Of a stretch of DNA of 64,000 nucleotides, positions 25,708-35,725 are shown piece by piece. Location: positions 15,373 to 79,372 of the forward strand of contig DYJD01000011.1 in the NCBI GenBank assembly GCA_020723325.1. Direction: 5' to 3'. Origin of the DNA: Desulfosudis oleivorans (GTDB taxonomy: Bacteria > Desulfobacterota > Desulfobacteria > Desulfobacterales > SURF-7). The stretch's first letter is position 1; each line of letters begins with the position of its first letter. Below the pieces are notes generated by a model. That model did no database searches. It saw nothing but the letters and a program-made list of their open reading frames with translations, and had not been told where the DNA came from. A program made the position numbers and the translations under genes.

Positions 25708-27375
25708 TTATTTAAACACAGCCCCTTCGCTGGCGGATGAAACCAGCTTGGCATAGCGCGCCATATAGCCCTTGGTGATTTTGGCCTTTGGTGGCGACCA
25801 TTGGGCCAGTCTTTTCTCAATCTCATTTTCCGAAACTTTCAAGGTTATAGCTTTTCCGGGAATATCAATTGCGATGCGGTCACCTTCCTGTATGATGGCA
25901 ATGAGGCCTTTTTGCATGGCCTCAGGTGAAATATGACCGATGGCAGCGCCTCTGGTGCCGCCGGAAAAACGCCCATCGGTGATCAGGGCAACATCCGCAT
26001 CCAGTTTCATACCGGCAATTGCGGAAGTGGGTGTCAACATTTCACGCATACCCGGGCCGCCCATGGGGCCCTCATAACGCACAACAATTACATCGCCTTT
26101 GTTGATTTGCGCGTTCATGATAGCCCTGGTGGCCTCTTCTTCTGAATCAAACACCCGGGCCGGGCCTTCATGCCGCATCATTGCCTCACATACCGCGGAT
26201 TGTTTTACCACACAGCCATTGGGAGCCAGGTTGCCGAATAATACAGCCAGGCCGCCCTCTTGATGATAGGGGGCCGTTATCGGCCGGATGACATCAGCAT
26301 TCAGAACCTGGGATGCTTCTAAATTTGCGGCAAGGGTATCGCCGGTGACCGTGATGCAATTCGTGTCCATTAAGCCTGCTTGAGAAAGAACCTTCATGAC
26401 GGCGCTGATGCCGCCGGCATCATTCAAGTCCTGAATATGATGGGTCCCGCCAGGGCTTAATGAGCATAGATGCGGCGTTTTTTTACTGATGGCATTGATC
26501 ATGTTCAAATCGATTTCTATCTCGGCCTCACGGGCAATCGCCGGTAAATGTAAAACCGTATTGGTAGAACAACCCAGGGCCATGTCCACAGTAAGGGCAT
26601 TGTGAAAGGCCTCTGGGGTCATTATTTTTCGGGCGGTGATTTGCTTTTCCCATAGGGATAGGATACGGATACCGGCGAGTTTGGCCAAGCGCAGTCTGGC
26701 GGCCATGACCGCGGGGATGGTTCCGTGGCCTGGTAAACCCATTCCAATAACCTCTGTCAAACAGTTCATGGAGTTCGCCGTGAACATTCCGGCACATGAC
26801 CCACATGTGGGACAGGCATTATCTTCAATAACAGCAAGTTCTTGTTCACTTAGCTTACCGGAAAGGACCGCTCCCACGGATTCAAAAACAGTTACCAGGT
26901 CCAATTTTTTGCCTGCTTGGGAAGGATGACGGCCAGCCAGCATGGGGCCGCCGCTGATGAAAATGGTCGGCAAGTCCAGCCGGGCCGCGGCCATCAGCAT
27001 TCCTGGAACGATTTTATCGCAGTTCGGCACCATGACCATGGCATCAAAAGCATGGGCTGTGGCCATCACCTCAATTGAATCCGCAATCAATTCCCGGCTT
27101 CCAAGGGAATATTTCATGCCGATGTGATTCATGGCAATGCCGTCGCAAACTCCAATGACTCCGAATTCAATGGGCGTACCGCCGGCCATATAGATCCCGG
27201 CTTTAACCGCCTCTACGATATTGTTTAAATGAACATGCCCTGGAATGATGGTATTGGCAGAGTTGGCAATTCCGATCAATGGGCGCTTGATCTCATCATC
27301 CGTATAGCCCATGGATTTAAACAATGAGCGATGGGGCGCGCGTTCAATTCCTTTTTTAACGATGTCGCTTTTCAT
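25708..27375 (-). CDS. ilvD: Dihydroxy-acid dehydratase
   Basis: A 555-residue Fe-S dehydratase that acts on dihydroxyisovalerate and dihydroxymethylvalerate. Cluster ligands are visible in [19 protein letters not shown] (about residues 118-136) and [19 protein letters not shown] (about 190-208). The C-terminal [20 protein letters not shown] carries the active-site Ser. First gene of the operon. Its AAGGAG ribosome site directly abuts the U-tract of the upstream attenuator terminator, so expression depends on readthrough. Confidence 0.96.
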   Translation of the reverse strand: MKSDIVKKGIERAPHRSLFKSMGYTDDEIKRPLIGIANSANTIIPGHVHLNNIVEAVKAGIYMAGGTPIEFGVIGVCDGIAMNHIGMKYSLGSRELIADSIEVMATAHAFDAMVMVPNCDKIVPGMLMAAARLDLPTIFISGGPMLAGRHPSQAGKKLDLVTVFESVGAVLSGKLSEQELAVIEDNACPTCGSCAGMFTANSMNCLTEVIGMGLPGHGTIPAVMAARLRLAKLAGIRILSLWEKQITARKIMTPEAFHNALTVDMALGCSTNTVLHLPAIAREAEIEIDLNMINAISKKTPHLCSLSPGGTHHIQDLNDAGGISAVMKVLSQAGLMDTNCITVTGDTLAANLEASQVLNADVIRPITAPYHQEGGLAVLFGNLAPNGCVVKQSAVCEAMMRHEGPARVFDSEEEATRAIMNAQINKGDVIVVRYEGPMGGPGMREMLTPTSAIAGMKLDADVALITDGRFSGGTRGAAIGHISPEAMQKGLIAIIQEGDRIAIDIPGKAITLKVSENEIEKRLAQWSPPKAKITKGYMARYAKLVSSASEGAVFK

Positions 27376-27389
27376 ATCCAGGTCTCCTT

Positions 27390-27434
27390 AAAAAAAAAAC
27401 CGTTATCAGCTCTGGGGCTGATAACGGTTTTTTT
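27390..27434 (-). terminator. Attenuator terminator of the ilv operon
   Basis: Read on the minus strand, AACCGTTATCAGC pairs with GCTGATAACGGTT around CCCAGA and runs into ten T. Its 5' arm can instead pair through CCGTTATCA (27419-27427) with TGATAATGG (27453-27461), which overlaps the leader-peptide stop codon. That alternative pairing is the antiterminator. An upstream stem (27470-27501) can sequester the antiterminator region. Confidence 0.92.
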
Positions 27435-27458
27435 GAAAAAAAATTTGTTAGGCCATTA

Positions 27459-27545
27459 TCATCCCCGTTCCTCGCAGCAGGGTACCCCCGCTACAACGAG
27501 GCTAATAAGAATAGATATATCGATAATGACCAATAGTTTTTTCAT
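27459..27545 (-). CDS. ilv leader peptide, branched-chain attenuator
   Basis: A 28-residue open frame, MKKLLVIIDISILISLVVAG followed by eight more residues, with AAAGGAA as ribosome site. Thirteen of 28 residues are Leu (4), Ile (5) or Val (4). It is followed by competing antiterminator and terminator hairpins and then ilvD. This is the classic design of multivalent branched-chain attenuation. When charged Leu/Ile/Val tRNAs are short, a ribosome stalled in the run of codons would favour the antiterminator. It has no function expected as a protein. It is far too short for standard gene callers. Confidence 0.93.
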   Translation of the reverse strand: MKKLLVIIDISILISLVVAGVPCCEERG

Positions 27546-27568
27546 TGAAGTTCCTTTGAATCTCTAGT

Positions 27569-27597
27569 CCATTAGCATCCTCATAAATACTTGTCAA
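27569..27597 (-). promoter_or_regulatory. Promoter of the ilv operon
   Basis: Minus-strand TTGACA (27592-27597), 17-bp spacer, TAATGG (27569-27574) preceded by TGC, an extended -10 feature. Transcription would begin about 15-20 nt before the leader peptide start. Confidence 0.6.
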
Positions 27598-27707
27598 GCG
27601 GATAGTCAAATAATTAATCGATTTTTTTTTCATAAACAACGAATCGAATTGAAACCGGTGGGCATAGATGTTAAGGTGCCTTGAAAAAAACTGAAAGGAA
27701 GACGGAT

Positions 27708-29096
27708 ATGATCAGTGACAAATTGACGGCCCTCTCGGTATTGGATGGACGCTATGCCAAGCTTACGGCAGACCTACATGATATTTTTTCCGAGTATGGT
27801 CTTGTTCGTCAAAGAATATATGTTGAAATTCAGTGGCTTTTATTTTTAATTCAAGATTTGAAGCTGGTACAGATAAGCAAAAGCAAAATCGAAAACATTC
27901 ATGCAATTGCCGAAAACTTTTCTGCTAAGGAAGCCGCTATAGTTAAGGAAATTGAGAAAAAAACCAATCATGATGTAAAAGCCGTAGAGTACTATATCAA
28001 AGACCGACTTAGCGCCCTTGGTTTGGATGAAATCAAAGAATGGGTGCATTTTGCTTGCACATCGGAAGATATCAACAACAATGCCTATGCACTGATGTTG
28101 ACAGCAGGAAGAAGATTGATGGCTGACTTGATTAAACGTCTTCTTGTAGTAATTGAAAATTATGGCAGGAAATATAAAGCAACACCCATGATGGCCAGGA
28201 CCCATGGTCAGCCGGCTTCTCCAACAACCATCGGCAAGGAATTTATAAATTTCGCTTGGCGCATTAGGGAAGAACTTGAATATTTGATGCAGATCGAAAT
28301 GCAGGGAAAAATGAACGGTGCCACTGGAAATTTTAACGCGCATTATTTTGTTTTTCCGGATATCGATTGGATTGCAACCAGCCAGCGATTCATTTCAACC
28401 TGCCTTGATTTAACGCCGCTTTGCTATACAACCCAAATCAATCCCTACGGCTATATTTCACGATTACTTCATTCCATGATCCGAATCGCCTCCATAATTG
28501 TTGATTTGGATCGAGATATGTGGGGATATATTTCGCTAGGGTACTTTAAGCAAAAACTCAAAGAAGGAGAAGTCGGATCATCCACCATGCCCCACAAGGT
28601 CAATCCCATTGATTTTGAAAATAGCGAAGGAAATATGGGCATCGCCATTGCCATGATGGAGCATCTGGCCGTCAAATTATTAAATTCCAGATTTCAGCGT
28701 GATTTAACGGACAGCACGGTTTTGCGAAATTTGGGGGCATTGTTCGGTTATTTTCAAATCGGATTGTTGAATACAATAAAAGGATTGGATAAGATTGACA
28801 TCGATGTTCCACAAATCCAAAAAGATTTGGATGAAAATTGGGCGCTTTTATCCGAAGCTGTCCAGACGGCCATGCGGGTTTTTCGTGAAGAAAATCCTTA
28901 TGAAAAGTTGAAGGAACTTACCCGCGGGAAAAAAATCACCAGAGAGGAATTGTCGAATTTTGTCAGTGTGCTGCAAAATGTACCTTTTGAGATAAAACGC
29001 AAAATGGAGCAAATGACTGTAAGTCAATATGTCGGTTTGGCCGAAGGGCTGGTGGATCATTATTTTTCGAAATTGCCGGCAACCAGTAAACAATAA
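27708..29096 (+). CDS. purB: Adenylosuccinate lyase
   Basis: A 462-residue fumarase/aspartase-superfamily enzyme acting twice in purine synthesis. The superfamily signature is GSSTMPHKVNPIDFENSEGN (about residues 287-306). The opening LTALSVLDGRYAKLTADL is the E. coli PurB type. ATG 27708 is chosen because AAAGGAAG precedes it; a TTG at 27681 extends the frame by nine residues. It is divergent from the ilv operon, with the promoters close together. Confidence 0.95.
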   Translation: MISDKLTALSVLDGRYAKLTADLHDIFSEYGLVRQRIYVEIQWLLFLIQDLKLVQISKSKIENIHAIAENFSAKEAAIVKEIEKKTNHDVKAVEYYIKDRLSALGLDEIKEWVHFACTSEDINNNAYALMLTAGRRLMADLIKRLLVVIENYGRKYKATPMMARTHGQPASPTTIGKEFINFAWRIREELEYLMQIEMQGKMNGATGNFNAHYFVFPDIDWIATSQRFISTCLDLTPLCYTTQINPYGYISRLLHSMIRIASIIVDLDRDMWGYISLGYFKQKLKEGEVGSSTMPHKVNPIDFENSEGNMGIAIAMMEHLAVKLLNSRFQRDLTDSTVLRNLGALFGYFQIGLLNTIKGLDKIDIDVPQIQKDLDENWALLSEAVQTAMRVFREENPYEKLKELTRGKKITREELSNFVSVLQNVPFEIKRKMEQMTVSQYVGLAEGLVDHYFSKLPATSKQ

Positions 29097-29216
29097 TTAT
29101 ATATTTGCATGCTCAGCAACGGTAAGCAAACAGGCAAGGCCATTTTAGCGACACTCCCCGGATAAAGTTTGGGGCAAATGAACCTTCCACTCTTTGTAGC
29201 TTAGAAAGGTAGCTAT

Positions 29217-30377
29217 ATGCAATTTATTGATTTAGAAACGCAGCAAGGTAAAATCAGAAATTCAATAGAGGCCAATATTCGGAAAGTTCTAGATCACGGT
29301 CAGTACATCATGGGACCGGAAGTAAAGGAGCTTGAAAAAAAATTGGCTGATTTTGTTGGAATGAAGTGTTGTATCGGTTGTAGTTCCGGAACAGATGCTT
29401 TGCTCATGGCGCTTATGGCATTATCACTGGGGCCTGGCGATGCAGTTATTACCACTCCGTTTACATTTGTTGCCACCGCAGAAGCAATCGCCCTAACCGG
29501 AGCCGTACCCATATTCGCAGATATAGATCAGAATACTTTTAATATTGCTCCGGCTGAAATTGAAAAAATAATGAAAGCCATTAAATTACGGGACAATTCG
29601 CTCCCTTCCTTGCCGCGAAATGTTTCCCTAGAAAATCTTAAAATTAAAGGAATTATTGCGGTTGACCTTTTCGGATTGCCTGCCGATTATGATGAAATCC
29701 GAAGAATCGCCTTGGAGAACGATCTTTTTGTTATTGCCGATGCCGCCCAATCCTTTGGATCTGAATATCTGGGGCGAAAAGCATGTGCTTGTGCCGATGT
29801 GGCATGCACTTCCTTTTTTCCTGCAAAACCCCTCGGCGCGTATGGTGATGCAGGTGCCGTATTTACGAATGATGAGGATTTGTATCAAAAAATGCTGTCC
29901 ATCCGCATTCATGGACAAGGGGTTGACAAATACAACAATGTCCGCATCGGTTTAAATGCAAGACTGGATACATTACAAGCAGCGGTTTTGCTGTCAAAAT
30001 TGGAGCTTTTTCCTTCTGAAATCGAAGAGCGTCAAAGAGTAGCACAACAATATAGCCGAAATCTACAAAGTCTCCCCAAGATCAAACTTCAGGAAATCCC
30101 CAAAGGATATAAAAGTGTATGGGCCCAATATTCAATTAAAAGCGGAATGAGAAAAGAGATTCTGAGCAGACTATCAGCCCATGGAATTCCAAGCGCTATT
30201 TACTATCCGATGCCATTACATTTACAACAGGCATTTGGATTTTTAGGTTATTCTCCCGGAGATATGCCTGTAAGCGAAACCATTTCTCAAGAAATATTCA
30301 GCCTGCCGATGCATCCATATCTGGAGAACTCTCAAATTAAAGTGATTTGTGAGATTATTTCTGCCTGTTTTGAGTGA
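29217..30377 (+). CDS. DegT/DnrJ/EryC1 sugar aminotransferase (WbpE-like)
   Basis: A 386-residue PLP enzyme that puts an amino group on a nucleotide keto-sugar. QFIDLETQQGKIRNSIEANI at the N-terminus and GQYIMGPEVKELEKKLADFVG match WbpE. DAAQSFGSEY gives the PLP-contacting Asp, and the Schiff-base lysine is in SFFPAKPLGAYGDAGA (about residue 205). WbpE acts on a UDP-3-keto-GlcNAcA sugar, but WbpB and WbpD partners are not seen here, so the exact substrate is open. First gene of the polysaccharide run; stop is 4 bp before the next start. Confidence 0.88.
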   Translation: MQFIDLETQQGKIRNSIEANIRKVLDHGQYIMGPEVKELEKKLADFVGMKCCIGCSSGTDALLMALMALSLGPGDAVITTPFTFVATAEAIALTGAVPIFADIDQNTFNIAPAEIEKIMKAIKLRDNSLPSLPRNVSLENLKIKGIIAVDLFGLPADYDEIRRIALENDLFVIADAAQSFGSEYLGRKACACADVACTSFFPAKPLGAYGDAGAVFTNDEDLYQKMLSIRIHGQGVDKYNNVRIGLNARLDTLQAAVLLSKLELFPSEIEERQRVAQQYSRNLQSLPKIKLQEIPKGYKSVWAQYSIKSGMRKEILSRLSAHGIPSAIYYPMPLHLQQAFGFLGYSPGDMPVSETISQEIFSLPMHPYLENSQIKVICEIISACFE

Positions 30378-30381
30378 GAAT

Positions 30382-32427
30382 ATGACTGCTGAAAATAAGA
30401 TATTTGATATCATCATCGTGAACTATAAAAGCATGGAGTATCTTCTGGATTGTATCAGAACCACTTATCAAGCCCTTGGTGATTTGCAGGCGGACATAAT
30501 CATCAAAGATAATGGAAATGAAGAGGTGGGGTCGCTAATTTCGATTTTCCCGAAGATTAAATTGGAGCAATTTGGATATAATTTGGGTTTTGCCGCCGCC
30601 GTAAACCGGGCTATCCATGATGGAGAAGCGCCTTTCATTGTACTATTGAATCCAGACACAAAAATAGAGGAAGACTTTTTTCAGCTCGTCCTTAAATACA
30701 TGCAAGCGAATCCTGATGTGGGAATAATCGGTCCGAAAATATTGAACAGCGATGGGTCGATTCAAGGTTCCGCAAGGGCCTTTCCGACTCTTTTTTCCGG
30801 TTTTTTCGGTCGAACCTCTTTGCTTACCAGATTGTTTCCAAACAATTGGATCACCCGAAAAAACATTCTCACAGGTACTATCAACGGAACCAACCCCATG
30901 AATGTGGACTGGGTTTCAGGCGCATGCATGATTGTGCGGCGTTCAGCAATTTTAAGCGTAGGACCGATGGACGAGCGCTATTTCATGTATTGGGAGGATG
31001 TGGATTGGTGTAAACGGATGTGGGATAATGGCTGGCGTGTTGTATACTATCCAAAAGCGAGGATCACCCATTATGTAGGCGGCAGCAGCGGCAAACGTCC
31101 TATCCGATCATTATTTGAATTCCATAGGAGTTGCTACCGGTATTTTGTTAAGTATACAACAAGACCGATGTTGATTTTCAAACCACTAGCAATGCTCGGA
31201 TTATCCCTTCGGTTTTTCTTTTTATCCCTTTCCTATCTGTTGGGCAGCTCATGGAATTCAAAAAAAGCAAAGCCAATAAGCCATTCCCCCAAATTGCTTT
31301 TTTTAATCACGGAGGACTGGTATTTTTGGAGCCATCGGTTGCCGATTGCAAGGGCGGCCAAGTCTGCCGGTTTTGAAGTGTTGATTGCTACCCGTGTTCA
31401 TTTGCATCATGAACGGATCATAAAAGAGGGCATTAAAGTCATCCCGATCCAACTCCAGCGTAAAAGCCGACGACTATTAAAGGAAATTAAAGACTTCATC
31501 GAAATTATTAAAATTTATAGACGTGAGCGGCCGGATATTGTTCACCATGTGGCGATTAAACCGATTTTATACGGTTCATGGGCCGCTGTTTTTACACGAG
31601 TTCCGGCGGTGGTGAATGCTGTGGCCGGTTTGGGATTCATATTTGTTTCCAAAGGTAGACAATCCTCTTTGATTCGGGAAATTGTTAAATTCGCTTATCG
31701 ATTTGCTTTTTTACCCGATAATACAGTAGCGATTTTTCAGAATCCCGATGATTTGAATCTATTTGTGGATGCAAATATTGTTACCAAATCGAAAACCATG
31801 TTGATTCGCGGCTCCGGAGTGGATATTGCCAGATTCCAATATCTGCCGGAAAGAGATGGCTGCCCGGTAGTAATTTTAGCATCCCGAATGCTCTGGGATA
31901 AAGGGGTAGGGGAATTTATCCAAGCCGCCAAGATTGTAAAGAAAGAATATCCAAACTGTCGATTCGTTTTGGTGGGAGATCCAGATCCTGAAAATCCCAT
32001 GTCGATTCCTGAAGAAGTCTTACAAGGCTGGCATAAAGCCGAGATTGTGGAATGGTGGGGGCATCGCGATGACATGCCTCAAATTTTTGCAAATTCGAAC
32101 ATAGTGGTTTTGCCATCCTATCGTGAAGGGCTACCTAAAGTATTATTGGAAGCTGCTTCGTGCGGACGTGCAATTGTAACCGCAGATGTTCCAGGCTGCA
32201 GGGAAATTGTTCGGCACATGTACAATGGTGTTCTTGTCAAACCCTATGATTCGGAACTACTAGCTGATGCAATCACGAAGCTTCTTGCAAATCCGGATCT
32301 TAGAAGAAAAATGGGTATTAGAAATCGTAGAATAGTAGAGAATGAATTTTCCGATAAATTCGTGGCTGAACAAACCCTACGAGAATATTATCAACTGATC
32401 CGCAATCGAAAGATATATAATAATTAA
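30382..32427 (+). CDS. Fused GT2-GT4 glycosyltransferase
   Basis: A 681-residue protein with two complete transferase halves. Residues 1-300 are a rhamnosyltransferase-like GT2: NLGFAAAVNRAI, LLNPDTKIEED with the metal-binding Asp, and DERYFMYWEDVDWCKR with the catalytic acid region. A hydrophobic hairpin around 275-300 follows. Residues 305-680 are a GT4 (GT-B) domain: LLFLITEDWYFWSHRLPIAR, VVNAVAGLGFIF, and the nucleotide-sugar motif PSYREGLPKVLLEAASCG. ATG 30382 is used; the frame is open 33 bp further upstream into the aminotransferase. Two successive linkages may be made by one protein (inference). Confidence 0.9.
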   Translation: MTAENKIFDIIIVNYKSMEYLLDCIRTTYQALGDLQADIIIKDNGNEEVGSLISIFPKIKLEQFGYNLGFAAAVNRAIHDGEAPFIVLLNPDTKIEEDFFQLVLKYMQANPDVGIIGPKILNSDGSIQGSARAFPTLFSGFFGRTSLLTRLFPNNWITRKNILTGTINGTNPMNVDWVSGACMIVRRSAILSVGPMDERYFMYWEDVDWCKRMWDNGWRVVYYPKARITHYVGGSSGKRPIRSLFEFHRSCYRYFVKYTTRPMLIFKPLAMLGLSLRFFFLSLSYLLGSSWNSKKAKPISHSPKLLFLITEDWYFWSHRLPIARAAKSAGFEVLIATRVHLHHERIIKEGIKVIPIQLQRKSRRLLKEIKDFIEIIKIYRRERPDIVHHVAIKPILYGSWAAVFTRVPAVVNAVAGLGFIFVSKGRQSSLIREIVKFAYRFAFLPDNTVAIFQNPDDLNLFVDANIVTKSKTMLIRGSGVDIARFQYLPERDGCPVVILASRMLWDKGVGEFIQAAKIVKKEYPNCRFVLVGDPDPENPMSIPEEVLQGWHKAEIVEWWGHRDDMPQIFANSNIVVLPSYREGLPKVLLEAASCGRAIVTADVPGCREIVRHMYNGVLVKPYDSELLADAITKLLANPDLRRKMGIRNRRIVENEFSDKFVAEQTLREYYQLIRNRKIYNN

Positions 32428-32448
32428 ATCCTATTTCAAATATATAAT

Positions 32449-33366
32449 ATGTGCATAAAAAAAGTTTCAATAGCTGTTTTAACTTACAATCATGAAAAAT
32501 TTATTGAAGAAGCCCTAGAAAGCTGTGTAAGCCAAACTTATCCGGATTTCGAAATTTGTATTTCCGACGATTGTTCCACAGATAAAACGGTTCAAATAAT
32601 AAAAGAATTTCAGAGCCGTCATCCTGGAAAAATCAAATTAAATGTTATGCCGGAAAACATGGGGCGATACTCCATCGCGATAAACTTGAATATGGTACTA
32701 TCCATGTGCAAAGGAGATTACATAGCACTTTTGGAGGGTGATGATATCATGTTGCCTAACCGTCTTAATAAGCAAGTGGAGTTCTTGGAAAAAAACAATG
32801 ATTGTATCGCAGTAAGTCACAACTTCATAACTTTTGATTCAAATGACGGCAAAATCATTGATCCATTACATTATTTTCCTACAATGGATCAACGAACAAC
32901 CAAAAATCTAATTAAGTATGGCAATCAAGTACATACTCCAACCGTCATGTTTAAAAACTTAGGAAACGGGAAACTGCAGGGCAATACTTCTTTAAAAAAG
33001 ATGATTGACTATTATTTTTTTATCGAAATGTCCCTGTATGGAAGAATAGGACATCAGAATGAAATATTGACAAAATATCGCCGTCATGCCAACTCAGTCA
33101 GTATCGATCGAAAAGCGATGCTGGATGACCACCTATTGACGCTTGCTCTAGTGGAGATGAATTATCCCCAATTCTTACATGAAGTGACCTATCACCGATT
33201 GCAAAAATACCTCAGTCAAGTATTGCGCGGGGATTTTTTTTACCTCAAAGGTATATTCCGACATTCCATTTTCTTTTTCGGATATCTTCTTGTCAATGAA
33301 TTACATATCCGACTTCGATATAGATTTAATAAGCGACGAGAAGAATCAAGGAAGCTAAACAACTAA
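32449..33366 (+). CDS. GT2 family glycosyltransferase
   Basis: A 305-residue GT-A fold transferase. VSIAVLTYNHEKFIEEALES and QTYPDFEICISDDCSTDKT (residues 5-45) are the donor-binding start, and ALLEGDDIMLPNRL holds the DxD-like metal site. The C-terminal part is basic and membrane-near. Donor and acceptor are unknown. The AT-rich composition starts here and continues to about 36800, unlike the flanks, a common mark of exchanged O-antigen genes. Confidence 0.88.
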   Translation: MCIKKVSIAVLTYNHEKFIEEALESCVSQTYPDFEICISDDCSTDKTVQIIKEFQSRHPGKIKLNVMPENMGRYSIAINLNMVLSMCKGDYIALLEGDDIMLPNRLNKQVEFLEKNNDCIAVSHNFITFDSNDGKIIDPLHYFPTMDQRTTKNLIKYGNQVHTPTVMFKNLGNGKLQGNTSLKKMIDYYFFIEMSLYGRIGHQNEILTKYRRHANSVSIDRKAMLDDHLLTLALVEMNYPQFLHEVTYHRLQKYLSQVLRGDFFYLKGIFRHSIFFFGYLLVNELHIRLRYRFNKRREESRKLNN

Positions 33367-33419
33367 AATTGTACCAACGATTTTGATCTATAGCGAATTT
33401 AAATGTTATAACGGCCCCC

Positions 33420-34682
33420 ATGAATTTTTATAAAACCTCTTTTTTGTCCGGCATTTCCCATACCGTTAAAATACTATCGCAACTCATATTTAATAAGATT
33501 TTATCAGTTTACTGTGGGACAACCGGCATGGCCGTTGTTGGTCAATTCACAAACATTCTAGGAATTGTAAACGGTTTTTCAAATGGAGGGATTTCTTCAG
33601 GAATTGTTAAATATGTCTCAGAGTATCGGAATGATGAGAAGTTGCGCCAAGAATTTTTAATTTCTTCAATCCTTCTCTCTTTTTCCAGTGCCTTGATCGT
33701 GGGCATATTGTTTTTTATACTAAAAGAGATTATTGCTGAACATATTTTGCATGAAAAAAAATTTTCAATCTTTATTGTATTTTTGATTCCCACCGCCTTT
33801 CTGGTATCTTTTTACAATAGCCTGATGTCGCTGCTAAACGGCCTGCAAAAAATACATATTTTTACAAGCCTGAATGCCTTGAGTGGAATATTGCTAATTA
33901 TTTTCAGTTTTATCTTAATTCCGCCCTTTAAAATAAATGGAGTGATGAGTGTCTTAATCTTATCGCAAGCAATAATTTCAATTTTTTCCTTATGGGTTTG
34001 CCGGCCATTTTGGATTCCTGATAGAAATAATATTAAGTGTCTTATCTATTTCGATAAATTAAAGCTTTTATTAAAATTTTCAGGTATGGCGATTACCACT
34101 GTCGTAACTGTAAATATTTCTCAATTGCTGATTCGAAATTATATCATTCAGAACCTGTCCATGGGCCACGCCGGTATATGGCAGGGAATGGTAAAAATTT
34201 CTGACGCCTATCTTGGCTTCATCACCTCAACCCTGGCTGTTTATTATCTTCCTAAATTATCAGCACTTCGAAGAAATGATGAAATTAAACTTGAAATTAT
34301 ATCTCTCTTTAGGGTAATCCTTCCGTCTTTACTGCTCATTACCATAGCGATATACAGTTTCCGACATTTTGTGATTCGTTGTTTATTTACCGAATCCTTC
34401 ATGGTTATGGCTGACCTTTTTGCGTTTTATCTCATCGGGGATATTCTTAAGATCTCAAGTTGGTTGATCTCATTCATTATGGTAGCTAAAGCCATGAGTA
34501 CAACTTTCATAATCACAGAGCTATTTTTTTCACTGACTTATGTTATCCTATCAATCCTTTTTATGAAATTCTATGGTTTTGCCGGAGTAAGCTATTCATG
34601 GGCAGCAAACTATTTTTTATATTTATTATGCATGTTGTTTATTCTAAGAGCATTTTTTCGGAGAAACAACAGCGCCTGTTAA
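33420..34682 (+). CDS. wzx: Wzx-type O-antigen flippase
   Basis: A 420-residue polytopic membrane protein with about 12 hydrophobic segments and no enzymatic motif. Start FYKTSFLSGISHTVKILSQL, then CGTTGMAVVGQFTNILGIVNG, matches the Wzx/RfbX (MOP exporter) O-antigen and enterobacterial-common-antigen translocase group, which flips undecaprenyl-linked repeat units. Its presence implies a Wzy-dependent route, but no Wzy polymerase is recognised in the window. It lies between two glycosyltransferases. Confidence 0.88.
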   Translation: MNFYKTSFLSGISHTVKILSQLIFNKILSVYCGTTGMAVVGQFTNILGIVNGFSNGGISSGIVKYVSEYRNDEKLRQEFLISSILLSFSSALIVGILFFILKEIIAEHILHEKKFSIFIVFLIPTAFLVSFYNSLMSLLNGLQKIHIFTSLNALSGILLIIFSFILIPPFKINGVMSVLILSQAIISIFSLWVCRPFWIPDRNNIKCLIYFDKLKLLLKFSGMAITTVVTVNISQLLIRNYIIQNLSMGHAGIWQGMVKISDAYLGFITSTLAVYYLPKLSALRRNDEIKLEIISLFRVILPSLLLITIAIYSFRHFVIRCLFTESFMVMADLFAFYLIGDILKISSWLISFIMVAKAMSTTFIITELFFSLTYVILSILFMKFYGFAGVSYSWAANYFLYLLCMLFILRAFFRRNNSAC

Positions 34683-34701
34683 CATATGGGAATTTATATC
34701 A

Positions 34702-35715
34702 TTGGATGCATTTAACTACAAAGAAAAAGCCGCAGTTGATATTGTTATTGTCAATTGGAATTCCGGTGATCTGCTGAAGAGGTGCCTTAGATCTATATCA
34801 GACTATCCTCCAAAGATTTGCGAAATAAAAAAAATTGTTATTGTGGATAACGGCTCCAGCGACGGATCGATGCAAGGTGTCAATAAGAAATCAATTCCTT
34901 TACAATTGATCTTTAATAACAATAATAAAGGGTTCGCCGCAGCTTGTAATACTGGAGCAGCCCATTGTTCTTCCAAATACCTTCTATTTCTGAATCCAGA
35001 TGCCAGGTTTCAAGAAGGGGTATTGGACGGCTTAATTACGTTTCTGGAGTCAAATGAATCCAAGGCATTCGGTATATGTGGGCCGCGTTTGATAACCGAC
35101 ACAGGCGAAATCTCAAGAACCTGTGCGAGATTCCCGACCTTGAAAACTATGGTGGCCACTTCAACGGGCCTCGATCGCTTATCTTTGCGAGGGATCAAAT
35201 CCTTCCATATGTGGGATTGGGATCATTCCAATTCTCGGGCTGTTGATCATGTTATCGGCGCTTTTTTTCTAGTTAGAACCTTGCTTTTTCAAAAACTGAA
35301 TGGTTTTGATGAAAGGTTTTTTGTTTATTTAGAGGATTTGGATTTTTCTCTGAGGGCGCGAAGGATTGGCTATCGGTCTTACTATCATGCCGGTGTCATT
35401 GCTTTTCACGAGGGTGGCGGATGCTCCAAACAAGTCAAAGCCCTGCGCCTTTTTTATAGCTGGCGAAGCAGGCTTTTATTTGTTTTCAAACATATGGGAT
35501 GCCTCAATGGATTCATCATTCTGTTATGCACGATTTTTTTGGAACCTTTGATTCGTTTCCTGAAAGGTTTAATCATAAGGCATTATCAAGAATCTCGGGA
35601 GGCAATAACCGCTGGCTTAATGCTGATTCAAGATCTTCCGAAAGTATTGTCGGTTGCATTGAAAACAAACAAACACAATAAAAACTTCTGTAAATCCAGT
35701 CAGATCAAACGCTGA
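34702..35715 (+). CDS. GT2 family glycosyltransferase (rhamnosyltransferase-like)
   Basis: A 337-residue GT-A transferase. VDIVIVNWNSGDLLKRCL, NNNNKGFAAACNTGA, LLFLNPDARFQEGV with the metal-binding DxD-type site, and DERFFVYLEDLDFSLRARR follow the same plan as the N-half of the fusion protein at 30382. The start is weak: TTG 34702 with no clear ribosome site, 20 bp after wzx, so reinitiation after wzx is possible. dTDP-rhamnose is a plausible donor because rfbBACD are in the same locus. Confidence 0.85.
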   Translation: MDAFNYKEKAAVDIVIVNWNSGDLLKRCLRSISDYPPKICEIKKIVIVDNGSSDGSMQGVNKKSIPLQLIFNNNNKGFAAACNTGAAHCSSKYLLFLNPDARFQEGVLDGLITFLESNESKAFGICGPRLITDTGEISRTCARFPTLKTMVATSTGLDRLSLRGIKSFHMWDWDHSNSRAVDHVIGAFFLVRTLLFQKLNGFDERFFVYLEDLDFSLRARRIGYRSYYHAGVIAFHEGGGCSKQVKALRLFYSWRSRLLFVFKHMGCLNGFIILLCTIFLEPLIRFLKGLIIRHYQESREAITAGLMLIQDLPKVLSVALKTNKHNKNFCKSSQIKR

Positions 35716-35725
35716 TTTCTTTGAG

